A stretch of DNA of 50,580 bases from contig BJOX01000217.1 of assembly GCA_009731375.1 (NCBI GenBank), positions 631,065 to 681,644 of the forward strand, written 5' to 3'. Source of the stretch: Paulinella micropora. Its lineage: Eukaryota > Cercozoa > Imbricatea > Euglyphida. Shown in pieces: positions 42,905-50,281 of the stretch. Made by a program: the position numbers and the translations under genes. The first letter of the stretch is position 1, and every line of letters begins with the position of its first letter. The notes beneath the pieces are model-generated. The model did not search any database. It was not told the origin of the DNA and worked only from the letters and a program-made list of their open reading frames with translations.

Positions 42905-43153
42905 GCATTCATATAGCTGTATTTTATACCAAGAAGCATCACCAGCACACATCAAAGGTAAAGCCTCATCCCATCCGACACACCAATCGCTCATCGGCTT
43001 ATACACACATTTAAATTTGGTTTCTATTCCCTTTTGAATACACCACATACAGCTTTCATTTTTTTTAACACTGACCCGTGAATAGAAATCACAAGCAGTC
43101 CGAGCAGAAATATTAATTAATAAAAAGTTTATAAATGTAAATATAGAGAGCAT
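42890..43153 (-). CDS. Secreted or surface cysteine-rich protein
   Basis: 87 aa from the ATG at 43153 (a GTG precedes it). Residues 1-20 form a signal peptide (MLSIFTFINFLLINISARTA). The rest has seven Cys (21, 35, 38, 49, 58, 69, 83) and four Trp, with CMWCIQKG and DWCVGW. The C-x2-C and W-C spacing recalls the PSI (plexin-semaphorin-integrin) cystine fold, but the resemblance is loose. It is the only leftward gene in the rightward block, diverging from 43185 across a 31-bp gap that contains a perfect palindrome. A secreted cystine-stabilised protein in a PLV is unusual. It could be an envelope/attachment subunit or a captured host gene. Confidence 0.62.
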   Translation of the reverse strand: MLSIFTFINFLLINISARTACDFYSRVSVKKNESCMWCIQKGIETKFKCVYKPMSDWCVGWDEALPLMCAGDASWYKIQLYECSLLT

Positions 43154-43158
43154 CACGA

Positions 43159-43178
43159 TTGCAAAGCTACGTTTGCAA
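43159..43178. promoter_or_regulatory. Perfect inverted repeat between divergent starts
   Basis: TTGCAAA-gctacg-TTTGCAA, centred between ATG 43153 (minus) and ATG 43185 (plus). Since both neighbours begin here, it cannot be a 3' end signal only. Confidence 0.6.
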
Positions 43179-43184
43179 AACGGT

Positions 43185-43547
43185 ATGGCGGACTATAAAT
43201 TTCAAAAGATTATTTTTCTAAGTAATGATTTTGCGGGAGGTAGCAAAACATTTGACAAAACCATTAAATTGAACTTTACCCCAACTAGAATGAATGTTAA
43301 GTATATCCACTATATGAATGATATGACTGAAACGAAAACAAAAATTCTTCATATGGACCGCATTGGAATTATTGGCACATTCGCTGATAGCAATGTCGCA
43401 AACATTTCCAATCTTAGCTACAACTTGGGGATTATTAATTGGACCGACGGGCAATACAGTTTTAGAGTGCTTAAAACGGACAATGGCAGTATTGAGACTG
43501 ACCTGCTAGCTGGAAGAATTGTTATATGCTTAGAATTTTTGGCTTAA
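43185..43547 (+). CDS. Small beta-rich protein, probably virion-associated
   Basis: 120 aa from ATG 43185 (an in-frame TTG 12 bases earlier is unlikely). Starts MADYKFQKIIFLSNDFAGGS. Alternating hydrophobic residues throughout (KYIHYMND, RIGIIGTF, YSFRVLKTD, RIVICLEFL) suggest a single beta-sandwich. No known family recognised. Its place between membrane proteins and the packaging ATPase suggests a structural role, perhaps a minor capsid or cement protein. It is followed 5 bases after the stop by a perfect GTAGGG-aca-CCCTAC hairpin. Confidence 0.65.
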   Translation: MADYKFQKIIFLSNDFAGGSKTFDKTIKLNFTPTRMNVKYIHYMNDMTETKTKILHMDRIGIIGTFADSNVANISNLSYNLGIINWTDGQYSFRVLKTDNGSIETDLLAGRIVICLEFLA

Positions 43548-43552
43548 TATAA

Positions 43553-43567
43553 GTAGGGACACCCTAC
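43553..43567. terminator. Hairpin after the 43185 gene
   Basis: GTAGGG-aca-CCCTAC, perfect 6-bp stem, 5 bases downstream of the stop codon. Confidence 0.55.
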
Positions 43568-43589
43568 AACCCGCATTTATGATTTTTGG

Positions 43590-43613
43590 TGAAGCTTTTT
43601 TAAAAAAGGTTCA
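43590..43613. promoter_or_regulatory. Palindrome and TATA-like box before the ATPase
   Basis: TGAAGCTTTTTT and AAAAAAGGTTCA pair with one G-G mismatch. An AAATATATAG box follows at 43613-43622, 2 bases before the ATG. Confidence 0.5.
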
Positions 43614-43624
43614 AATATATAGTG

Positions 43625-44446
43625 ATGGAGAAAATCAATAACGTAAAGGTGAAACCAGTTAAGCAAAACGGAGATGGAGATAAGTTGGCAAAAGGATATA
43701 AGTTGTTTGATGAACCGTATGCCAATATTTTTCTTCTCGCTCGCAAGAAGAGTGGTAAGACGACCGCACTGTTTGAAATCCTGAAACGAACGACGGACAA
43801 AAAGACCCGTATTGTTATTATTGCCAGCACGATACACAAAGACCACATATACAAAGAAATGGTTAAACACTTCAAAAAGAAAGGCAATCCGATGGCGATA
43901 TACACATATTTGAAAACGGATGGACTGTCTGTCATAGATTACGAATTGGACAAGCTGAATAAACCCGATGAAGAGCAAGAAGGAGAGGTTGTGCGGGACG
44001 AGAAAGAAGAACCGAAGCCGAAGTTTTTATACTTTGGAAAAGAGGACGAAAAGAAGAAACAGGGACAAGCACCAGCAGAAAGACCGAGCAAATACATTAC
44101 ACCAGAAGTTGTGTTCGTGTTAGATGATTTAGGTAGTGGGTTGAGGGATAAGTCCGTGAGCGATTTATGTAAAAAAAATCGCCATTATAAAAGTAAGGTG
44201 ATTATGAGCTCGCAGTATCTTAACGATATGAAACCTGAGGCGATTAAACAGCTTGACTACCTTCTTATCTTTCCAGGACAGAGTGTGGATAAAATAGAGC
44301 TCGTGTATAAGCATTTGGACCTTGGCTACGACCTTGAATACTTCATTGAAAAATATCACGAGGCGACAAAAGAACGATTTAACTTTTTGTATGTTGATTC
44401 GGTTTCTGATGAACTGAGGCAGAATTTCAACTATCGCTTGCGATAG
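43625..44446 (+). CDS. A32/FtsK-HerA-type DNA packaging ATPase
   Basis: 273 aa from the ATG at 43625 (the GTG just before is ignored). Walker A is in LLARKKSGKTTAL (residues 37-49; SGKT at 43-46). Walker B is VVFVLDD (162-168). A downstream MSSQYLND segment carries the Gln that acts as sensor in this superfamily. A charged insert rich in Glu and Lys (about 115-155) separates the two. Family role: pumps the viral genome into the preformed capsid. It sits in the morphogenesis block with protease and capsid genes. The last codons and stop lie inside a perfect hairpin (44431-44446), so coding and 3' signal overlap. Confidence 0.92.
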   Translation: MEKINNVKVKPVKQNGDGDKLAKGYKLFDEPYANIFLLARKKSGKTTALFEILKRTTDKKTRIVIIASTIHKDHIYKEMVKHFKKKGNPMAIYTYLKTDGLSVIDYELDKLNKPDEEQEGEVVRDEKEEPKPKFLYFGKEDEKKKQGQAPAERPSKYITPEVVFVLDDLGSGLRDKSVSDLCKKNRHYKSKVIMSSQYLNDMKPEAIKQLDYLLIFPGQSVDKIELVYKHLDLGYDLEYFIEKYHEATKERFNFLYVDSVSDELRQNFNYRLR

Positions 44447-44468
44447 TCTATTGTCCCGCTTGCGGGAC
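44431..44468. terminator. Twin hairpins with a shared CGCTTGCG core
   Basis: CTATCGCTTGCGATAG (44431-44446, including the ATPase stop TAG) and GTCCCGCTTGCGGGAC (44453-44468) are two perfect 7-bp stems with the same TT turn and the same core but different outer bases. Likely mRNA 3' end signal. Confidence 0.65.
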
Positions 44469-44536
44469 TAATTTCAATAAACGATTTTTGTAATTTTATT
44501 ATTATTTATTTTTTTTCAAACATTATATAGATACAT

Positions 44537-44564
44537 CTTCATCTACGACGAAGTTGTAGGTGAA
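44537..44564. promoter_or_regulatory. Inverted repeat touching the start of the basic protein gene
   Basis: TTCATCTAC and GTAGGTGAA pair (one T-G) around a 10-base loop. The second arm ends at the A of the ATG. A CATTATATAGAT box lies about 30 bases upstream of the ATG. Confidence 0.5.
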
Positions 44565-44887
44565 TGCCAACATCACCAGTGATTATTTCACAACCATCGG
44601 GATACAATATCAGCTACAATCCAAGCCCTGTAAGTATGCCACAAGCAGGAGGTGCGAAGAACCGAAAGAAGAAGGGAAAAAAGAAGCAAACAGGAGGCAA
44701 AGTTAATTGGGCCAAGGTTGGAAAAGCGATAGTGGATGCTAATAGGTTTATCAAGAAGAACCAATTGATTTCAAGGGGTGCTACCTTTCTTAGCGATGTC
44801 GGAGTGCCTTATGCGGACCGTGTAGCGAAGGCTGCGGCCAAACAGGGATACGGTAAGCAACGAGGAGGAGCAGTCAAATTTCATTAA
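44564..44887 (+). CDS. Small basic virion-type protein with GG cleavage-like sites
   Basis: 107 aa, ATG start. Disordered N terminus, strongly basic block NRKKKGKKKQ (33-42), then a helical region and a basic C terminus. Three GG dipeptides lie in similar contexts: QAGG-A (27-31), QTGG-K (42-46) and QRGG-A (98-102). Adenain-like proteases of adenoviruses and virophages cut after GG or GxG, so this looks like a processed core/DNA-condensing protein comparable to adenoviral pVII or mu in style, not in traceable homology. It lies between the ATPase and the protease frame. Confidence 0.68.
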   Translation: MPTSPVIISQPSGYNISYNPSPVSMPQAGGAKNRKKKGKKKQTGGKVNWAKVGKAIVDANRFIKKNQLISRGATFLSDVGVPYADRVAKAAAKQGYGKQRGGAVKFH

Positions 44888-44946
44888 CCCCGCGGTAGGT
44901 TCAAATGTAAAATCTTATATTAATTTTTTTTTCTAACAATATACAT

Positions 44947-45840
44947 ATGAAAAAATTAAGAAGAGGAGGTCTGCGAAAACAACGGCCCCCGAGGATATAC
45001 AAAACCAAAGATGGTCGGCCATATATTAAAGTGAAAGGGGAGCCTCGCAAGCGAGGCGTTCGCACACGTGCGACGAAACGAGCATATCTCAACTTTGGCG
45101 AGAAAACTAATGACCTTTCAACACTTCAAATCGTTAAACTGTTTTTGAAATATATGAAAGGGTACAATAAAAAGAAGAAAACACGAAAGACGAAGGAGCG
45201 AATAATCAAGTCCGAATTCAATCGCCTTGAACACGAGAACCGCAACCAGATACAAAACAACCTGCTGAAAAAATATGAACTAATACACGAGCAGGAAGAA
45301 AAGGAAAAGAAGTTAAGAGAACAGGCAGAAGATGAGAAGAAAAGAATGGAGAGGAAGGAGAATGCTGACATTAAAGAAAGACAAGAAGAATTAATAAGGG
45401 AGGCGAACAGAGAGCAAAAACTTATAGAGGATGTAAAATTTGAACAAGATAGAAAAAACAATTTAATGCTATTACCGCCTTTCCAACCTCAATACATACA
45501 AGCACCACCACAAGCACCGCCACAAGCACCACCACAAGCACCACAACTAGGACCGCCACAAGCACCACCACAAGCACCACAACTAGGACCACAACTAGGA
45601 CCACCCCAAGCACCAGAAGAAAAGCAGATGCCATTGAAAACAAAAGAAGAGAAAAAGGCTGAAAAGGAATTAAAAGAAAAATACATTGAATTAATGAAGA
45701 AAGCGGGCTTTACAACTAAATTTATTAAAAGTTTGAGCAAAACAGAATTTATCAAACTTGGCACAGGAATAGAGAAAGCGATAGCCGATGCCCAATCAGC
45801 AGATGAGCAGAAAGAACTGGCTGAGCAATACAAAAAATAA
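44947..45840 (+). CDS. Basic coiled-coil protein with PQAP repeats, in frame with the protease
   Basis: 297 aa, ATG start, ending at a lone TAA. Basic N terminus (KKLRRGGLRKQRPPR, GRPYIKVKGEPRKRG), a long Glu/Lys/Arg coiled coil (about 70-170), a Pro/Gln/Ala repeat (QAPPQAPPQAPQLGP type, about 184-222), then a second helical part. The same frame stays open after the TAA straight into the protease region, with similar Lys/Glu helices on both sides (EQYKK, then LEQEKKRAEAK). The natural product may therefore be one 675-residue protein with an N-terminal scaffold or core part. Function not recognised beyond that. Confidence 0.65.
   Translation: MKKLRRGGLRKQRPPRIYKTKDGRPYIKVKGEPRKRGVRTRATKRAYLNFGEKTNDLSTLQIVKLFLKYMKGYNKKKKTRKTKERIIKSEFNRLEHENRNQIQNNLLKKYELIHEQEEKEKKLREQAEDEKKRMERKENADIKERQEELIREANREQKLIEDVKFEQDRKNNLMLLPPFQPQYIQAPPQAPPQAPPQAPQLGPPQAPPQAPQLGPQLGPPQAPEEKQMPLKTKEEKKAEKELKEKYIELMKKAGFTTKFIKSLSKTEFIKLGTGIEKAIADAQSADEQKELAEQYKK
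45838..45840 (+). other. Lone in-frame TAA inside the scaffold-protease frame
   Basis: Reads AAA AAA TAA TTA GAA. It is the only stop in 676 codons from 44947 to 46974. The downstream part has no ATG before 45991. Confidence 0.85.
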
Positions 45841-46974
45841 TTAGAACAAGAAAAAAAACGAGCGGAGGCAAAAGCGAAACACTTTGAAATTAAAGATAAA
45901 ATATCATACATATCCGCAGGTTTAAGAAATGATTACAAGTATCCGAAATTGGATATACCCAAAACTTTGGGCCCTGCTTTGGAAAAAGAAATGAAAGCTC
46001 GGGGCAAACCACCGCCAAAAAAAGTTAAAGGAAAACACACGACTGCGGGTATGGCACAAGTTATAGTAGATGAAGGTATTGATTTAGGAATAGACCAGAA
46101 TGAAATGAGAAAGAAATTAGCCGATTATTTGGGAATAAACCAAGCTGGTGCTGGGGCAAAAACGATGGAGGAATTAATACACAAACTTTTAACGATAGCA
46201 AAAATTAAGAAATATTTGAAGAAGGGTAAATACAGGAAGAAAATGAAGAAGAAGGATTATGTAAGTAGCTTAGTAACCGAAATGAGAAGCGACCCAAACA
46301 TTAAAAATCAAGTTTCAAATACTCTCGGTATTCAACCAACCGAGGAACAGCCAACAGAAGAGCAACAACCAACACCAACAGAAGAGCAACAACCAACACC
46401 AACAGAAGAGCAACAACCACCAACAGAAGAGCAACCACCAGCAGAAGAGCAACAAAAACTACCAGCGAACTTAGCGGGGGAGGGAAGAGGATTAATGACG
46501 GATGAAATAGACAACATTATGAAAAAGCACGATTGGTATTTGGGAACAGTAGCCAGCGACGAAATAAACAAACTGAAACCAGAAAAAAGAAAGAAGTATG
46601 GTTTTATAATGAATTTGGATAAGTCTAGCCAACCTGGCTCACATTGGATTGCTATTTGGATTGACACCATTAAAGACGACACTATTGAAATCTACGACCC
46701 TCTTGCACTGTATAAGCCGACCGAGCTATTTCTACACCAAATGAAACAGCTTATTGAAAAGAGTAAGCCGAACACATACCTGCTTATGAAGGTTAATCAG
46801 GTTAAAAACCAATCAAACACCTCAGACACTTGCGGTTGGCATAGTATGAGATTTCTCCAAGAGCGTGCGAAAGGTAATCGGTTTAAATTTAGTTCGGGTT
46901 TCACAGACCTAAAAGAAGACGAAGCAGAAAAGTTAAAAGCCCAGAACGGCTATGGCTTTGATACTTTCATTTGA
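45841..46974 (+). CDS. Adenain/Ulp1-type cysteine protease, C-terminal part of the long frame
   Basis: Open from 45841; the first in-frame ATG is at 45991, and 45949 is only a TTG. Basic/helical region, TEEQQPTP-type repeats (46336-46455), a short LAGEGRGLM linker, then the protease: His in GSHWIAIWID (codon at 46642), Asp in IEIYDPL (46696), Cys in SDTCGWHSMRF (46831), the order His-Asp-Cys of adenain/Ulp1 (family C5/C48). In PLVs and virophages this enzyme matures capsid proteins at GG-X sites. LAGE-G before the domain fits the adenain (M/I/L)-x-G-x|G rule and could allow self-release. It is followed by penton and capsid genes. Confidence 0.85.
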   Translation, partial: LEQEKKRAEAKAKHFEIKDKISYISAGLRNDYKYPKLDIPKTLGPALEKEMKARGKPPPKKVKGKHTTAGMAQVIVDEGIDLGIDQNEMRKKLADYLGINQAGAGAKTMEELIHKLLTIAKIKKYLKKGKYRKKMKKKDYVSSLVTEMRSDPNIKNQVSNTLGIQPTEEQPTEEQQPTPTEEQQPTPTEEQQPPTEEQPPAEEQQKLPANLAGEGRGLMTDEIDNIMKKHDWYLGTVASDEINKLKPEKRKKYGFIMNLDKSSQPGSHWIAIWIDTIKDDTIEIYDPLALYKPTELFLHQMKQLIEKSKPNTYLLMKVNQVKNQSNTSDTCGWHSMRFLQERAKGNRFKFSSGFTDLKEDEAEKLKAQNGYGFDTFI

Positions 46975-46987
46975 AGTAATTAAGACA

Positions 46988-47044
46988 AAAAATATATATT
47001 TTCTATTATATATCCAAAATTAGAGGTGCGGAGACTAGTCTCTG
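46988..47044. promoter_or_regulatory. TATA-like boxes and palindrome before the penton gene
   Basis: AAATATATATTTTC and TTATATATCC are followed by GCGGAGACTAGTCTCTGC (47027-47044), a palindrome with one mismatched pair that ends 2 bases before the ATG at 47047. Confidence 0.55.
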
Positions 47045-47046
47045 CG

Positions 47047-47862
47047 ATGGAATATAGAGGTGGGCGAAGTAGTAATATTTACTATGTCAATAGCAAAAAT
47101 AGGATAAACGGCACGGACAGTGATTTCACACACTCCATTGATATGAAATCGCTAGACAACCCGACACACTGTAAAATTCTTCATATCTATGTGCCGAAGT
47201 CGTATTATTCTGTTTCTTCGCCATGCAATACTTTTACACTTAGTGAAGATGGATTTGAGGCGCTAATTACGATACCCGAAGGAAACTACACAATGAACAA
47301 CTTAAAAAATAAACTGGCCGAGGTGCTAACCGCAGATAGCCCCAATGACTACACATATACAATAACAAGCAACAACACAAACACCGACCCAGAAGACGGC
47401 AAGCTATTATTTACCGTAGCGAACAATCCTATTAACATTCAACCGCGGTTTATATTTGACACCGAAACACGTATCCACGAAGTAATGGGTTTTGACCGCG
47501 ACTCAACATATTTCTTTGCTAATAATACCATTAGGTCGCCGAATGTCATAATCTTGACTGGCGAAAAAACATTATATTTACAGTCAGACTTAGTCGGCGA
47601 AGGCGATAATCACGTATTACAGGAAATATACACAGCGAATGAAATCCCGTTCGGCTCTGTTATCTATGACGGCTCGGGTAGTGAATACGGCAAACGACTA
47701 TCAACTAGTTCAAGCAATTTGTATCGGTTCTACTTGACTGACGAAAACGACCAGCCAGTTAATCTCAACGGCCTCGGTATTGTTATGACATTGTTGATTT
47801 ACCGCGAGACGAATTATTTTAATTTATTTACATCATTTTTTAATTTGTTAAAAAGCCGTTAA
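47047..47862 (+). CDS. Penton (minor capsid) protein
   Basis: 271 aa from the ATG at 47047; the GTG 21 bases upstream lies inside a palindrome and is less likely. The N terminus YRGGRSSNIYYVNSKNRING matches the typical opening of PLV/Polinton minor capsid proteins (YxNSxNRxxGTxxxF), followed by beta-strand-rich sequence (HCKILHIYVPKSYYSV, FEALITIPEGNYT) consistent with a single jelly roll. Five copies would close each vertex of the icosahedral capsid. A YRGG dipeptide near the start could be a protease site. Position directly between protease and major capsid regions supports the call. Confidence 0.82.
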   Translation: MEYRGGRSSNIYYVNSKNRINGTDSDFTHSIDMKSLDNPTHCKILHIYVPKSYYSVSSPCNTFTLSEDGFEALITIPEGNYTMNNLKNKLAEVLTADSPNDYTYTITSNNTNTDPEDGKLLFTVANNPINIQPRFIFDTETRIHEVMGFDRDSTYFFANNTIRSPNVIILTGEKTLYLQSDLVGEGDNHVLQEIYTANEIPFGSVIYDGSGSEYGKRLSTSSSNLYRFYLTDENDQPVNLNGLGIVMTLLIYRETNYFNLFTSFFNLLKSR

Positions 47863-47898
47863 TTTAATTTAAACAAAAGTGAATATATATGAATAAAG

Positions 47899-48552
47899 AT
47901 GACAACAAGATATAAAAATGGAAAAATATATCGTATTGTTGGTGGAGAAGGAAAGCAATACATAGGAAGCACTTGTATTCAATTGAGTAAGCGAATATAC
48001 CAACACAAACAACTAGCGAACAGAAAACCTGAATATCCATTATATCAATATTTTAATGAGATAGGATGGGATAATGCACGTATTGTGCTCGTTGAAGAAT
48101 ATGAATGTAATAATAAAGAACAGTTGCTATCAAGAGAGCAATATTGGATTGAACAATTAAAACCAGACCTAAATAAGCGGGATGCTGATGCTATATGCGA
48201 GCACGGAAAATATAGATATTATTGTGTCTCGTGTAATGGAAAAGGTATATGCGAGCATAAAAAAAGACAAGAACGGTGTATTGAATGTAAGGGTAGTCAA
48301 ATCTGCCAACACGAAAAAATAAAATCAAGATGTATTGAGTGTGGTGGTGGCGAAATATGTAATCATCAAAAAAGAAAAGATGGATGTATAGAATGTAAGC
48401 CGAATAATTTTTGCGAACACAAAAAAATAAGGGGAAATTGTGCTGAATGTGGTGAGTGGGAATGTAATGTGTGTAATATAAAACTAAGTAGCAGGAGGAA
48501 TTTTAATAATCATATGATTTCAAAAAGACATATTAATAAGACTAATAATTAA
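47899..48552 (+). CDS. GIY-YIG endonuclease fused to zinc repeats and a C2H2 finger
   Basis: 217 aa, ATG start 10 bases after TGAATATATATG. GIY-YIG domain 1-95: KIY (9-11), YIG (21-23), catalytic Arg32 and His36, Glu80 in LSREQYWIEQL. Then five repeats of exactly 18 residues, each C-x-H-x6-C-x2-C, starting at Cys 100, 118, 136, 154 and 172 (consensus ICEHKKRxxRCIEC). Last is a C2H2 finger, C189, C192, H205, H211. CEH-K-R-CxEC repeats are common in algal and amoebal giant-virus proteins and probably bind zinc and DNA. The gene is inserted between penton and capsid genes, like a homing endonuclease. All catalytic residues are present, unlike the copy at 38181. Confidence 0.88.
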   Translation: MTTRYKNGKIYRIVGGEGKQYIGSTCIQLSKRIYQHKQLANRKPEYPLYQYFNEIGWDNARIVLVEEYECNNKEQLLSREQYWIEQLKPDLNKRDADAICEHGKYRYYCVSCNGKGICEHKKRQERCIECKGSQICQHEKIKSRCIECGGGEICNHQKRKDGCIECKPNNFCEHKKIRGNCAECGEWECNVCNIKLSSRRNFNNHMISKRHINKTNN

Positions 48553-48564
48553 TTTTAGAATTAT

Positions 48565-48629
48565 TTATTTTTTTTATCGTATTACAATATATAAAGACCT
48601 TTTGAAAAATTAAAAAACAAGAAGACAAA
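48565..48629. promoter_or_regulatory. AT-rich promoter region of the capsid gene
   Basis: T run, then TTACAATATATAAAGACC about 35-50 bases upstream of the ATG, the clearest TATA-like box of the element. No palindrome is visible here. Confidence 0.55.
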
Positions 48630-50156
48630 ATGCCGACACTCTGGGGTGGGGAATTGGATTTTAGCAGGACTGACTACATCAGTGCTTCTTATCGCTTGAA
48701 TAAGCTTACCCCTCGTGAGGGTTCTATTAATATCACTGTGTCTACCGCAGGAGGACAGGAAAGCAACTTTGACCTTATCAGCCGTCCTTTTAACTTGGCT
48801 CGCTCTGTTTTGAGTTTTAATTATGCCCCAGATGCGAAGGCTGGAAACTACAATAAATGCTTTATGGATTGCCTGGCTCCGATTAGGCAGATACAATTGA
48901 TTACGAGAGGTGGTGTTTATCTTTGCGACATTAACGAAGTCGGAAATATCACTAAGATGATTTGGAAACCCGAAACCTCCATTGATGATTTACTAGCTTT
49001 GGAAAACCACGACAATGGAAGTGGAGCAGGTTGTATGCTTCAAAAGTGTAATGCTACAACTACATTTCAACCTGCTAGCGATGCTACAAGGTTGGCCGCC
49101 TTACAAACAGCCTTGACCGCTTCGGCAATAGCAGGAAATGCGGCGGGACAAATTGATGCGGGAATTGATGTTGCTAAGGCTCAGGTTCAGACCGCCTTAA
49201 AGGCTTGGATGGCACAGCCCACCACAAATGCCCGCAGACACGATGATACCCTTATTGCGAATGAGACTGGCACGAGTAAGTTCGTTAATGTTGCTTTTAA
49301 TGAGGCTAAGTATTTTTCAGCTGGAACTATTAACAATGCCAGCCCGAGTGTTAATGTTAAGATTAATCTTGGAATGCTTTACAATACTATTTTCGCTCTG
49401 GATAAAACTATTATGTTTCCAGAAATTTTGACTTTGCGGATTGTTTGGCAACAGACACCCAAAATCTTTTATTATAACAATGATGCTCTTTCTACTGGTG
49501 GTGGCACTGTTGCGGTGGCGGATTCAAATGTTACTATTACTAATCTCAGCCTGTTCTTAGCTGTTGAAACTAACCCAGATGTTGTTCAATCAATTCAACA
49601 GAAGATTATGAGCCCCGAAGGTATGAGCTTCAACATTGATTATTCTTATTTGTATAAAAACACTGTCGGGCTCGCTTCAACTTCTCAAAATGTTATCCTT
49701 AGATTTGACAGAGGCCACGGACGACGAATTAAGAAAATTTATCACTCTGTTTTCAACACAACCGAAAATAAGAACACTGCCTACGACAATAGCAACCTGC
49801 TCGGCTCAAAGGTCCAAACTTTTTATACTACACTAGACGGAGCACGACTTCAAGAATTCAATGTTGATTGTCAAACTGGAAAACTAGAAGACTATATGTA
49901 TCTTAAACCGAAGTTGGAAGGCTCTTCTTTGATGAATAGCAATGTTTATCAATACAACTGGGTTTGGTGCGATAGCTTTGACAATACTCGCCCTCTGTGG
50001 AGCAAGGACCAAAATGAAATCAGCGGACTATCCCTAGACACCGAGCGACGATGGGAGTTTATTGCTACAACTGCGAATATTGCGTCCAATCATTACACAT
50101 TTGTCGTAACTCAGCAAGAAGTAAATGTCAAGAACGGCACCATTACTAGAACTTAA
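48630..50156 (+). CDS. Major capsid protein, double jelly roll
   Basis: 508 aa, ATG start. Overall pattern of PLV/Polinton capsid proteins: N terminus MPTLWGGELDFSRTDYISAS, then REGSINITVSTAGGQES and FDLISRPFNLARSVLSFNY, a long second half with repeated beta motifs (ILTLRIVWQQTPKIFYY, SLFLAVETNPDVVQSI), and near the C terminus YNWVWCDSFDNTRPLW. Length is usual for the family. Trimers would form the hexons of the capsid. Strong own promoter-like box upstream. The body contains STAGG and STGGG sequences but no obvious cleavage extension. Recognition rests on sequence style plus neighbours (penton, protease, ATPase), not on a structural comparison. Confidence 0.87.
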   Translation: MPTLWGGELDFSRTDYISASYRLNKLTPREGSINITVSTAGGQESNFDLISRPFNLARSVLSFNYAPDAKAGNYNKCFMDCLAPIRQIQLITRGGVYLCDINEVGNITKMIWKPETSIDDLLALENHDNGSGAGCMLQKCNATTTFQPASDATRLAALQTALTASAIAGNAAGQIDAGIDVAKAQVQTALKAWMAQPTTNARRHDDTLIANETGTSKFVNVAFNEAKYFSAGTINNASPSVNVKINLGMLYNTIFALDKTIMFPEILTLRIVWQQTPKIFYYNNDALSTGGGTVAVADSNVTITNLSLFLAVETNPDVVQSIQQKIMSPEGMSFNIDYSYLYKNTVGLASTSQNVILRFDRGHGRRIKKIYHSVFNTTENKNTAYDNSNLLGSKVQTFYTTLDGARLQEFNVDCQTGKLEDYMYLKPKLEGSSLMNSNVYQYNWVWCDSFDNTRPLWSKDQNEISGLSLDTERRWEFIATTANIASNHYTFVVTQQEVNVKNGTITRT

Positions 50157-50281
50157 ACCCCCACCAGTTAGGTAATAGGTAGTAATTAATTTTGATAGAT
50201 TATTTATTTTTTTGTTAATATAGGAACTCAAACAAAACATTTTTTTGAGGTTGTAGGAGGTTTTTTGTAAAAAAAGCTCCT
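50157..50281. promoter_or_regulatory. Intergenic region with TATA-like box and palindrome
   Basis: Contains TTAATATAGGAAC and, at 50254-50282, TAGGAG...CTCCTA with a T6/A6 extension and a G-G mismatch. It has the same architecture as the palindrome at 42527-42555 and overlaps the A of the next ATG. Confidence 0.55.

Noticed and set aside
45422-45911. Minus-strand ORFs opposite the PQAP repeats
   Set aside because: Low-complexity shadows of the plus-strand repeat.
49228-49836. Short plus-strand ORFs inside the capsid gene in other frames
   Set aside because: Contained in the clear capsid frame and lacking features of their own.
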